This document shows positions 1 through 5,632 of a stretch of 7,869 nt of DNA, piece after piece. Every line of letters begins with the position of its first letter. Position 1 is the stretch's first letter. The notes beneath the pieces were generated by a model. It did not search any database. It saw nothing but the letters and a program-made list of their open reading frames with translations, and had not been told where the DNA came from. Location of the stretch: positions 1 to 7,869 of the forward strand of contig CANHJA010000101.1 in the NCBI GenBank assembly GCA_947460795.1, in the 5' to 3' direction. This stretch comes from Bacteroidota bacterium (GTDB lineage: Bacteria; Bacteroidota; Bacteroidia; Chitinophagales; Chitinophagaceae). A program made the translations under genes and the position numbers.

Positions 1-342
1 AAAATCGTGGTTCTTACATAAGCCCCAACGGTTGTTTTCTGCAAACTCTAAAGTATTTTCAACAGATAACACTAAAAAGTGTTTGGTATTCAGTTTGAAA
101 TTTTCTGCATTATGTGGGTTCGCCAAAACTTCAAAATCTAAAGGCTCAAACTGTTTAATCAGTTGGTGTAATATTTCAGCGTGTGGGGTTGCTTCGGTTT
201 TCTTTAAAAGCTGTTCGGCTTCGGTTTTAATATCCTCGATCCCGATACTGAATTTATCAAATTGAAACGCTGGGATAATGTTGTTTAAATTTGTATCTTT
301 AAGGCTGTTAATTTCATTAAACCCGTTATTATGTTGCTGCAT
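1..342 (-). CDS. Primase/D5-like helicase, N-terminal fragment (runs off left edge)
   Basis: An open frame begins with ATG at 342 and stays open to the window edge (114 codons), so the C-terminal part is missing. The visible part is mostly charged and helical. Near its end it reads FAENNRWGLCKNHDF (residues 100-114), which resembles the segment leading into P4/D5-type primase-helicase proteins of Bacteroidota integrative elements. That resemblance is from memory and no catalytic motif is in view. The start codon follows the stop of the upstream HTH gene after one base, so the two are translationally coupled in the same minus-strand operon. If correct, it would drive element replication after excision. 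It could also be another element protein; that it is a real gene is much surer than its function. Confidence 0.5.
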   Translation of the reverse strand, partial: MQQHNNGFNEINSLKDTNLNNIIPAFQFDKFSIGIEDIKTEAEQLLKKTEATPHAEILHQLIKQFEPLDFEVLANPHNAENFKLNTKHFLVLSVENTLEFAENNRWGLCKNHDF

Positions 343-343
343 T

Positions 344-703
344 TTATCGAGTTTTTTTAGTTAGTAAATAGGTTTCTGCTTCGCAGGAAATTTCTGTTAA
401 CGTCTTTTTTCTGCCTTGCCTTAACCAGCTATCAATTTCAGATTTTAAAAACCTTAACTTTTTACCGCCTTTATGTACGGGAATAGTACCAGCGTGTACC
501 CAGCCGTAAACTGTGGTCTTACTGGGTTTGTCGGGGTGGTAATTACAAAGTTCATTGAGGTCAAACCAACAATCGGTTTCGGTTGGTTGCTTGTTACTCT
601 TTCCAAGTAACATACTTTTTATTTCGCTTACTTCAATAAAAAGTTGCGTAAAGGCTTTCGGTAATGTTTCAAGGGTTAAGTCCTGAATAGAATTATTTAA
701 CAT
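344..703 (-). CDS. Helix-turn-helix (excisionase/AlpA-like) protein
   Basis: The gene encodes 119 residues. Residues 10-34 form an amphipathic helix (LETLPKAFTQLFIEVSEIKS) that could mediate dimerisation. Residues about 45-97 form a winged HTH of the MerR/excisionase family: a predicted helix around FDLNELCNY, a second around SKTTVYGWVHAGTIP, and the wing and last strand around KGGKKLRFLKSEIDSWL. The tail is basic. The start overlaps the end of the preceding excisionase-like gene by 11 bases, and the stop is one base from the primase-like start, so the three genes form one operon. In Bacteroidota elements such proteins commonly sit just before the primase gene and may act as excision or replication regulators. 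The exact role here is inferred. Confidence 0.8.
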   Translation of the reverse strand: MLNNSIQDLTLETLPKAFTQLFIEVSEIKSMLLGKSNKQPTETDCWFDLNELCNYHPDKPSKTTVYGWVHAGTIPVHKGGKKLRFLKSEIDSWLRQGRKKTLTEISCEAETYLLTKKTR

Positions 704-884
704 TATTTATAGTTTTTAACGTTATTAATTCGGTTAAATCATAAGTGTTAAATCGAACAGTTCCTCCAATTTTTACACGCTTAATTATGCCCTGTTTTTC
801 CCATCGTGCAATTACTTGCTTTGAAACTTTAAATTTTTCAGCAACTTCGCTTCGAGTCAAAAGCTCAATATTTATCTCTGTCAT
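693..884 (-). CDS. Excisionase-like small HTH protein
   Basis: This 63-residue protein is almost entirely one winged HTH domain of the excisionase (HTH_17) family. LLTRSEVAEKFKVSKQVIAR (residues 8-27) contains the HTH proper, WEKQGIIKRVKIGGTVRF supplies the helix-wing transition, and the end YDLTELITL is the usual terminal helix. Family members bend DNA at attachment sites to favour excision, or act as small regulators. It is the first gene of the left operon, starts 10 bases downstream of a TAAGGT/ACCTTA dyad that may be its operator, and overlaps the next HTH gene by 11 bases. With the recombinase at 1128-2270 nearby, an Xis role is plausible, but a purely regulatory role cannot be excluded. 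Confidence 0.8.
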   Translation of the reverse strand: MTEINIELLTRSEVAEKFKVSKQVIARWEKQGIIKRVKIGGTVRFNTYDLTELITLKTINNVK

Positions 885-893
885 AAAATTTTA

Positions 894-915
894 TAAGGTG
901 GATTTTAATACCTTA
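894..915. promoter_or_regulatory. Candidate operator dyad upstream of the excisionase-like gene
   Basis: A perfect 6-base inverted repeat, TAAGGT, 10 bases, ACCTTA, ends 10 bases before the ATG at 884. Its half-site spacing is about one and a half helical turns. It could bind the HTH protein encoded just downstream, or act as a leader hairpin in the mRNA. The half-site AAGGTA is shared with the AAGGTACAA repeats near the other operon, which hints at a common binding protein. A weaker AAGTT/AACTT dyad lies at 936-950. Confidence 0.35.
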
Positions 916-994
916 CTATTAAATATCTTTTTTATAAGTTTTAACAACTTTTGATAAGAAAAAACAAATAATAAATAATAAATATCGCTCTAAT

Positions 995-1009
995 TCAATG
1001 CTACATTGA
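995..1009. promoter_or_regulatory. Perfect 6-bp dyad in the 885-1127 intergenic region
   Basis: TCAATG-CTA-CATTGA is a perfect palindrome with a three-base centre in an otherwise very AT-rich 240-base gap between the recombinase terminator and the excisionase operon. It may be an operator or protein-binding site for the left operon. No clear Bacteroidota TAnnTTTG promoter box was found in this gap, so the promoter itself is not assigned. Just beside it, at 966-983, is a short AAATAAT tandem run. Confidence 0.3.
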
Positions 1010-1056
1010 GTATAATAGTTATTCACATTTATTTATATTTATATATTTCGTAATGC

Positions 1057-1083
1057 AAAAAGCCCATCTAATTGATGAGCTTT
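1057..1083 (-). terminator. Terminator of the recombinase operon
   Basis: Read on the minus strand, AAGCTCATC and GATGGGCTT pair over nine positions (one T-G wobble) around a five-base loop and are followed by five T residues. The hairpin begins 45 bases after the recombinase stop, as expected for an intrinsic terminator. On the plus strand the same position would be a mismatch, which supports the minus orientation. Confidence 0.75.
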
Positions 1084-1127
1084 AAGTATTTCTTACAGAG
1101 GTGTAAATAGATTTTCTATTTATTAAT

Positions 1128-2270
1128 TTAAAAATCTAATTGTATTTTGTTGGCTGCTTCACGTTTTGTTTGGTCTATAATCTTTGCGTATATCTGTGTA
1201 GTTTTCAGTTCACGGTGTCCCAGCATTTTTGAAACGGTGTAAATATCCGTTCCCTTTGATAGTTGCAAGGTGGCATAAGTGTGGCGAAAACAATGAAAAG
1301 TAATATCCTTTGTAATTCCTGCTGCTCCAATCCATTGGTACAGGTGTTTGTTTTCGTATGCTGAATAAGTAAGCCCCTCAAATACTTTGTCGGTGGGTTC
1401 TTTGCGTTCACCCAGTAAGCTGTAAGCCTGTTCAGAAATAGGCATCACTTCAACCCCTTTTGTTTTTTGCTGTTTGAACTGAATAAAATACCCGTTGCCT
1501 TTAATGTATTCCAGTTCGCTCCAAACAAGGTTTTTAATATCTGAAAACCTCAACCCTGTAAGGGCTGAAAATAAGGCTGCACGTTTTAATAAAGGGTTAT
1601 TACATTCCGTTTTTAAAAGGCTATTCAGTTCCTCAATAGTTAAAAAGTTTCTTCGTGTTTCTGCCTGTTTAACGGGTTGTATTTTGCCGTTCAAGTCGTT
1701 GGTTAAATAACCGTCTTTATAGGCTTGTTTTAAAGTCGCTTTAAGTTTATTGAAATAGGAAACGGCTGAATTTTGGGCAAGGGTTACTTTATTACTTTTA
1801 TTACTTTTGGTAGTGAGTAAATACTCTTTGAACTCATTACAAAACTTTTCGTTGAGGTCGGCAAACTTCAAATTTCCCTTTGTAAATTTTTCAAGGTAAT
1901 TGTATGCTGAAACCCAGTTATCGTGGTTACTGGCTTTACGTTTGTCGGCAAGGCTTTTGAAATAGGCAACAAAATTCTGTTCGCCCTGCTCTTTAATTTT
2001 TAGCTGTACCTTTTCATATCCTGTGTAAATTTCGGGCTTGTTTAAATGGTTTTCACGTTTCTGCCTTATTTGTTCAGCAATCTGTAAAGTTTCTTTGTAG
2101 CTTAGCTTGTCAATAGGATTTTTTGCATTATCAAAAAGATAAAGCTTTAAAAACTCCCTTCGGGTTGGCTTACCTGTTTCGGGGTGTGGTATGGCTGGGT
2201 AAAAATCTAAATATAAACTTTGCCTGTTCCCTGAAATTTTCTTTTTTCTTAACTTTACTTTTATTGCCAT
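1128..2270 (-). CDS. int: Tyrosine recombinase (integrase)
   Basis: This 380-residue site-specific recombinase would cut and rejoin DNA between element and chromosome attachment sites through a phosphotyrosine intermediate. Residues 1-75 are a basic arm-binding-type N-terminus, about 95-190 the SAM-like core-binding domain, and about 205-375 the catalytic domain. The full catalytic set is visible: R241 in TGLRFSDI, K269 in KQQKTKG, H326 and R329 in HCFRH, H352 in MLGH, and the nucleophile Y361 in QIYAKI. Length and layout match Bacteroidota integrases of conjugative and phage-like elements. The gene starts 12 bases after an HTH gene in the same operon and ends before a clear terminator. It appears intact. 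Its target is likely the adjacent mnmE 3' end, by position only. Confidence 0.95.
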   Translation of the reverse strand: MAIKVKLRKKKISGNRQSLYLDFYPAIPHPETGKPTRREFLKLYLFDNAKNPIDKLSYKETLQIAEQIRQKRENHLNKPEIYTGYEKVQLKIKEQGEQNFVAYFKSLADKRKASNHDNWVSAYNYLEKFTKGNLKFADLNEKFCNEFKEYLLTTKSNKSNKVTLAQNSAVSYFNKLKATLKQAYKDGYLTNDLNGKIQPVKQAETRRNFLTIEELNSLLKTECNNPLLKRAALFSALTGLRFSDIKNLVWSELEYIKGNGYFIQFKQQKTKGVEVMPISEQAYSLLGERKEPTDKVFEGLTYSAYENKHLYQWIGAAGITKDITFHCFRHTYATLQLSKGTDIYTVSKMLGHRELKTTQIYAKIIDQTKREAANKIQLDF

Positions 2271-2282
2271 TGTTATATATTT

Positions 2283-2651
2283 TTAAAAAAGTTTTTCAAT
2301 ATCTAAACGCTTAATCCTTGTAATCCTTTGCCCTAAATTAACTGCCTTTATAGTACCTGAATTAATGTAACGATAAACAGAACAAATAGAACAATTTAAT
2401 AATTGTGCAAGTTCCCGAACAGTTAAAAACTCTTTATCTTTAATCAATTCTTTGTTAACTGCATTCGTTTTAGGTTTGAAAACAGGGGGCATTTCTATTT
2501 GTAGTTCATTTCTTTTTTCAAGCCTTTTTTTCATTTTATATCTTGCTGAACTACATTTATGAGAACAACAAGCTGTTGAAATTTTTTGGGCTTCAAACAT
2601 TTTACCACACTGCTGGCATTGTTTCAATATTTTAAATTGCGTACCGCTCAT
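2283..2651 (-). CDS. Cys-rich (zinc-ribbon-like) plus HTH DNA-binding protein
   Basis: The 122 residues divide into two parts. The N-terminus holds a possible metal-binding knuckle: C12 and C15 in CQQCGKMF, then C28, C29, H31 and C33 in ACCSHKCSSARYK. A basic linker (about 37-70) leads to an excisionase/MerR-type HTH at 73-122, with FLTVRELAQLLNCSICSVYR and the wing around VNLGQRITRIKR. The combination suggests a DNA-binding regulator or recombination directionality factor rather than an enzyme. It is the first gene of the recombinase operon, 12 bases upstream of int, and has a well-matched promoter about 120 bases upstream with repeats in the leader that may be its own binding sites. Function is inferred; metal binding is unproven. 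Confidence 0.8.
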   Translation of the reverse strand: MSGTQFKILKQCQQCGKMFEAQKISTACCSHKCSSARYKMKKRLEKRNELQIEMPPVFKPKTNAVNKELIKDKEFLTVRELAQLLNCSICSVYRYINSGTIKAVNLGQRITRIKRLDIEKLF

Positions 2652-2660
2652 TTATCCTTA

Positions 2661-2713
2661 TATTTAGTGTCTTTAGATATATTTAAGTATAGTTAAATGT
2701 ATTTAAGTGTCTT
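2661..2713. repeat. Three imperfect ~20-bp direct repeats in the leader of the int operon
   Basis: The motif TATTTA(A)GT begins at 2661, 2680 and 2700, that is every 19-20 bases. The outer two copies continue identically as GTGTCTT, while the middle copy reads AAGTATAGTT. They sit between the promoter at 2775-2804 and the ATG at 2651, so they are placed to bind a regulator such as the HTH protein encoded next to them, or the recombinase. Low sequence complexity makes chance similarity possible. Confidence 0.45.
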
Positions 2714-2726
2714 AATTTCGCTTTTT

Positions 2727-2785
2727 AAGGTACAAATAAGATTAACTAACTCCATTTTATACATAAAGGTACAACAAAGGTACAA
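2727..2785. repeat. Three exact AAGGTACAA direct repeats near the element end
   Basis: The 9-mer AAGGTACAA occurs at 2727-2735, 2766-2774 and 2777-2785. The last two are 11 bases apart, about one helical turn. They lie 120-180 bases from the mnmE 3' end, the distance at which tyrosine integrases often have arm-type sites, and the rightmost copy overlaps the promoter -7 box of the int operon. Integrase arm binding and autorepression are both possible. The repeats are seen directly; the role is inferred. Confidence 0.55.
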
Positions 2786-2804
2786 ATATTTAATAAATAA
2801 ACAA
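2775..2804 (-). promoter_or_regulatory. Promoter of the HTH-int operon
   Basis: On the minus strand, TTG (2804-2802) is followed after 19 bases by TACCTTTG (2782-2775), a full match to the Bacteroidota -33 TTG / -7 TAnnTTTG pattern. Transcription would start near 2768, giving a leader of roughly 115 bases before the ATG at 2651. Two of the AAGGTACAA repeats touch or adjoin the -7 box. Confidence 0.6.
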
Positions 2805-2837
2805 CTAACAACTAAAACAAACTACATTAACGAGCAT

Positions 2838-2866
2838 AAAAAAAACCCTTTAAAATAGGGCTTTTT
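2838..2866. terminator. Bidirectional terminator between mnmE and the element operon
   Basis: CCCT and AGGG (2846-2849 and 2857-2860) pair around a seven-base loop. The stem is extended by AAAAA/TTTTT with one bulged C. On the minus strand the hairpin is followed by eight T residues, so it would stop transcription coming out of mnmE about 45 bases after its stop codon, before the element's own promoter. On the plus strand the T run is five. It could be the original mnmE terminator or come with the element. Confidence 0.65.
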
Positions 2867-2908
2867 ATAAGTTTCTTATGCGTTTGTTATTTGTTTCTTT
2901 TGCATTAG

Positions 2909-2926
2909 TTACTTTCCGATACAGAA
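2909..2926 (-). other. Candidate attachment site: 3' end of mnmE
   Basis: On the minus strand this reads TTCTGTATCGGAAAGTAA, coding for FCIGK and the stop. The 3' end of mnmE (trmE/thdF) is the known attachment site of SGI1-type islands, whose 18-base direct repeats cover the same codons. Here the element lies immediately downstream and the gene is intact, as expected if the element restores the same bases. No second copy is in the window, so the limits of the repeated core are unproven. Confidence 0.45.
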
Positions 2927-4303
2927 CTTACCAAAAATAGTTCCTAAAATATCTCGGTCTAATTCCACGGTACCAGTTATTTCTCCTAAAGATTGCAATG
3001 CCATTCGAATATCAATCGAAAGAAAATCGCCACTGATATGTTGATTCAAACCTTGTTCAATTTGGTTTAAATGAATGAGTGTATCCTTCAATGCATTGAT
3101 ATGCCTTGCATTGGTAACAATGATTCCATCAAAATTCATTTTTTCATTATGAACAATTTTCAACAATTCAGTTTGCAGCCTGTCTATATTTTTATTTTCA
3201 GCAGCAGAAATTGTAATTGTTTTTTTATGTGTTAAAGTCTCAATTGCTTCTTCTATTTCAAAAGCATTGCAGGATGAAACTTTATCAAATTTATTTAATA
3301 AAATAATGATTTTTTGCTCGTCATGAATTGCTAATAATTTAAAATCCTCTACAATTTCTTTGTACTCTTTTTGAATATCTGCGAGGTATAAAACAATTTT
3401 TGCCGACTTTAATTTTTGATACGAACGCTCAATCCCAATCGCTTCTAACTTGTCTTCCGTTTCCCGAATTCCAGCCGTGTCTATAAATCGAAATTGCACT
3501 CCATCAATGATTAACGTATCCTCAATAAAATCCCTTGTTGTGCCAGCAATGTCACTCACAATGGCTTTTTCTTCATTCAAAAGCGCATTCAACAAAGTTG
3601 ATTTCCCAACATTTGGCTCGCCAACAATAGCCACTGGAATTCCATGTTTCAATACATTCCCTAACTCAAAAGATTGAATTAAATGAATGACTGTTTTTTT
3701 TATTTTTTCAATTAGCAATGAGAACTTCTCTCTGTCTGCAAATTCAACATCTTCTTCAGAAAAATCCAATTCCAATTCTATCAATGCAGCAAACTCAATC
3801 AATTCATTTCTCAATCCCTCAATGATGGCAGAGTAACCTCCTCTCATTTGATTGAAGGCCATTTCATGCTGTACTTTATTTTCTGCAGCAATAATATCTG
3901 CTACCGATTCGGCCTGACTTAAATCTAACTTGCCATTCAAAAAAGCACGTTGTGTAAACTCTCCGGGTTTGGCAGATTGCGCTCCTTTTTGCTGACACAA
4001 TTCCATTATTTTTTGAATGATGAATTTGGACCCATGACACGAAATTTCTACTACATCTTCTCCGGTATATGAATGTGGATTTTTATAAATTGAAACCACC
4101 ACCTCATCAATAATTTCTTTTTGTTCATTGATTATTTTTCCAAAATGAATGGTATGACTTTTTACATCCGCAATTTTTTTCTTGCCTTCAAAAATAGAAT
4201 CAATGATATCAAAGGCTTGATCGCCACTCAAGCGAATAACCCCAATGGCTCCTTCTCCTTGTGGAGTAGAAAGCGCTACAATAGTATTTTGAGAATTATG
4301 AAT
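2909..4303 (-). CDS. mnmE: MnmE, tRNA uridine-5-carboxymethylaminomethyl modification GTPase
   Basis: MnmE works with MnmG in the cytoplasm to modify wobble U34 of certain tRNAs, using methylene-THF, GTP and glycine (or ammonium). Counting from the start chosen here (464 residues), the THF-binding N-domain begins NTIVALSTPQGEGAIGVIRL. The inserted G domain has GEPNVGKST (228-236), TTRD (255-258), DTAG (275-278) and NKFD (337-340). The C-terminus is FCIGK with the catalytic Cys461. No ATG, GTG or TTG exists upstream of 4231. The TTG at 4231 would delete the conserved N-terminal strand, so an ATT at 4303, or reinitiation after the proline dehydrogenase stop in the same frame, is proposed. The frame is open back to 4333. 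The gene is probably cotranscribed with the upstream proline dehydrogenase. Confidence 0.93.
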   Translation of the reverse strand: MHNSQNTIVALSTPQGEGAIGVIRLSGDQAFDIIDSIFEGKKKIADVKSHTIHFGKIINEQKEIIDEVVVSIYKNPHSYTGEDVVEISCHGSKFIIQKIMELCQQKGAQSAKPGEFTQRAFLNGKLDLSQAESVADIIAAENKVQHEMAFNQMRGGYSAIIEGLRNELIEFAALIELELDFSEEDVEFADREKFSLLIEKIKKTVIHLIQSFELGNVLKHGIPVAIVGEPNVGKSTLLNALLNEEKAIVSDIAGTTRDFIEDTLIIDGVQFRFIDTAGIRETEDKLEAIGIERSYQKLKSAKIVLYLADIQKEYKEIVEDFKLLAIHDEQKIIILLNKFDKVSSCNAFEIEEAIETLTHKKTITISAAENKNIDRLQTELLKIVHNEKMNFDGIIVTNARHINALKDTLIHLNQIEQGLNQHISGDFLSIDIRMALQSLGEITGTVELDRDILGTIFGKFCIGK

Positions 4304-4327
4304 GATAATTTGTAAATTATGAATGAT
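4286..4327. repeat. 21-bp imperfect tandem repeat at the mnmE start
   Basis: Two adjacent 21-base units (4286-4306 and 4307-4327) agree at 18 of 21 positions, sharing the run AATTATGAATGAT at their ends. In the MnmE frame they read IIHNLQI and IIHNSQN. They fill almost all of the space between the proline dehydrogenase stop and the first conserved MnmE residues, and lie exactly where a normal start codon would be expected. A duplication, or growth of an AATTATGAATGAT-type simple repeat, may have replaced the original start. Confidence 0.7.
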
Positions 4328-4333
4328 GAAATA

Positions 4334-5503
4334 TTATTTATTCTTCCTACGTTTTAATTCTTTTGTAATCAATGCCAACTCACGTCCTGTTTGTCCGGCA
4401 ACAGATGTATTTTCTTGTGCACGACGCATTAAATAAGGAATAACATCTTCAACAGGGCCATAAGGCAAATATTTAGAAACATGATATCCTTCTTTTGCCA
4501 GGTTAAATGAAATATTATCACTCATCCCAAATAATTGAGAAAAATGCACCTGGTTTGTGTTTTTAGGAATCGATAATTGTTCCATTTTTTGGGTGGCTAA
4601 CAAACAACTGTTATCGTTGTGCGTACCAATAAAAACAGCCATTGAAGTTAAATTATGTAAACAAAAATCAACTGCTAAATTATAATCTTTGTCTGTAGAT
4701 TCTTTGTCTACTTGAATGGGAGATGCATAGTTTAATTGGGCAGCTCTTGCTCTTTCTTTTTCCATATATGCACCACGAACTAATTTCGCACCTAATAAAA
4801 AGTTTTTCTGACGAGATAATTCGTAGGATGTTTTTAAATATTCAAATCGATCATGGCAATACAACTGAAATGTATTAAAAACAACCACGCGTTCTTTGTT
4901 ATATTTCTCCATCATAGCATTTGCTAAATCATCAATTGGTTTTTGAATCCAAGATTCTTCCGCGTCAATTAAAATCATTTTATTGCTATCATGCGCTTGC
5001 TTGCAAATTTTATCCACCCGAGTCCAAACTCTGTCAAACTCTTGTTGCAATTCTGTAGATAATAATTTGCCCTCTTGCACCATTTCTAATAATTCAAAAC
5101 GGCAAAAACCAGTAATTTTCATGCTAATAAAAGGAATGTATTTTTTATCCTTTGAAAAATGAATGGTTTTAATAAAATCGTCTACAGTTGCATCAAAAAC
5201 AGATTCGTCACTTTTTCCTTCTACCCCATAATCCATAATCACATCAACTCCAAACTGATTTAATTTTTGCGCAGTCACATCGGCTTCTTCCAATGTTTCT
5301 CCTCCACAAAATTGCTTGAAAATAGTAGATTTTACGATTCCTTTTATCGGTAAACGAAATTTAAAAGCAAGATTGGTGCATTGTATTCCAATTTTAGTCA
5401 AAAAAGGATTTCCCATTGCTGAAAACAGAAGATGAGCTTGCTTTAATTCAGAATTGCTTTGCGAAGAGAATGCGATTTCAGTATTTTCGAAATTAATGGG
5501 CAT
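4334..5503 (-). CDS. Proline dehydrogenase (monofunctional, FAD-dependent)
   Basis: The 389-residue protein would oxidise L-proline to 1-pyrroline-5-carboxylate with FAD, the first step of proline catabolism, passing electrons to the respiratory quinone pool. The PRODH barrel motifs are in order: ILIDAEES (177-184), KLVRGAYMEKER (240-251), IGTHND (292-297), FSQLFGMSDN (321-330), YLPYGPVEDVIPYLMRRAQEN (345-365; the YLPYGP and R-R-x-x-E-N segments bind substrate). No P5C dehydrogenase domain follows, so it is the single-function form rather than a PutA fusion. There is no signal peptide. The start ATG at 5503 has a TACATTTG box about 20 bases upstream. Its stop is directly followed, in the same frame, by the MnmE reading frame. 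No functional link between the two enzymes is known to me. Confidence 0.92.
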   Translation of the reverse strand: MPINFENTEIAFSSQSNSELKQAHLLFSAMGNPFLTKIGIQCTNLAFKFRLPIKGIVKSTIFKQFCGGETLEEADVTAQKLNQFGVDVIMDYGVEGKSDESVFDATVDDFIKTIHFSKDKKYIPFISMKITGFCRFELLEMVQEGKLLSTELQQEFDRVWTRVDKICKQAHDSNKMILIDAEESWIQKPIDDLANAMMEKYNKERVVVFNTFQLYCHDRFEYLKTSYELSRQKNFLLGAKLVRGAYMEKERARAAQLNYASPIQVDKESTDKDYNLAVDFCLHNLTSMAVFIGTHNDNSCLLATQKMEQLSIPKNTNQVHFSQLFGMSDNISFNLAKEGYHVSKYLPYGPVEDVIPYLMRRAQENTSVAGQTGRELALITKELKRRKNK

Positions 5504-5523
5504 ACAAAATTATTGTTTCGTCG

Positions 5524-5531
5524 CAAATGTA
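5524..5531 (-). promoter_or_regulatory. -7 box of the proline dehydrogenase gene
   Basis: TACATTTG on the minus strand fits TAnnTTTG fully and would place the transcript start within about 15 bases of the ATG at 5503. No good TTG -33 box is seen 19-21 bases upstream, so this is a partial match in the divergent 5504-5632 intergenic region. Confidence 0.4.
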
Positions 5532-5560
5532 AGACTGTTGATTACTATATTATTATTTTT

Positions 5561-5591
5561 TTGGTTGGTATTTAAAAAAAATATAATTTCA
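5561..5591 (+). promoter_or_regulatory. Weak promoter candidate for the T9SS-sorted protein
   Basis: TTG at 5561-5563 is followed after 20 bases by TAATTTCA at 5584-5591, which agrees with TAnnTTTG at six of eight positions (two of the eight are free). The leader after it is A-rich and lacks a Shine-Dalgarno, as is usual for Bacteroidota; the A-tract just before the ATG at 5633 may aid initiation. Confidence 0.25.
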
Positions 5592-5632
5592 CACCTTATA
5601 AATTAATTATTAAACGTAAAAATAGAAAAAAA

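Larger units (their letters stand above)
1..2908. mobile_element. One end of an integrated element next to mnmE
   Basis: This stretch carries a complete tyrosine recombinase, three small HTH proteins of the excisionase/AlpA type and the start of a primase-like gene, all on the minus strand. That is the usual cargo at the integration and replication end of a Bacteroidota integrative element or prophage. It stops at the 3' end of a housekeeping gene, mnmE. Only one end is in the window: there is no second copy of the mnmE 3' end to the left, so total size and class (prophage, ICE, satellite or island) cannot be told. The exact right boundary is inferred; it could lie anywhere between about 2700 and 2926. 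No capsid, conjugation, defence or resistance gene is visible here. Confidence 0.7.

Noticed and set aside
32..265. Plus-strand open frame of 77 codons
   Set aside because: It lies opposite the minus-strand primase-like gene, which is in operon with its neighbours and reads as a normal protein; the plus-strand product is Ser/Cys-rich with no recognisable domain.
1205..1411. Second minus-strand frame inside the recombinase gene
   Set aside because: It overlaps the catalytic domain of the recombinase in another frame and has no independent support.
2652..2908. tRNA gene as integration target, or a small RNA, in this gap
   Set aside because: No cloverleaf-like sequence or CCA end is seen; the content is a promoter, short repeats and a terminator hairpin.
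3450..3677. Plus-strand frame opposite the mnmE G domain
   Set aside because: It mirrors the strongly conserved GTPase motifs on the minus strand; its length is explained by codon constraint there.
4121..4315. Plus-strand frame over the mnmE start
   Set aside because: It is antisense to the conserved MnmE N-domain and shows no domain or promoter of its own.
5505..5512. TAATTTTG on the minus strand as promoter of the proline dehydrogenase gene
   Set aside because: It fits TAnnTTTG but ends two bases before the ATG codon, so transcription would start inside the gene; TACATTTG at 5524-5531 is better placed.
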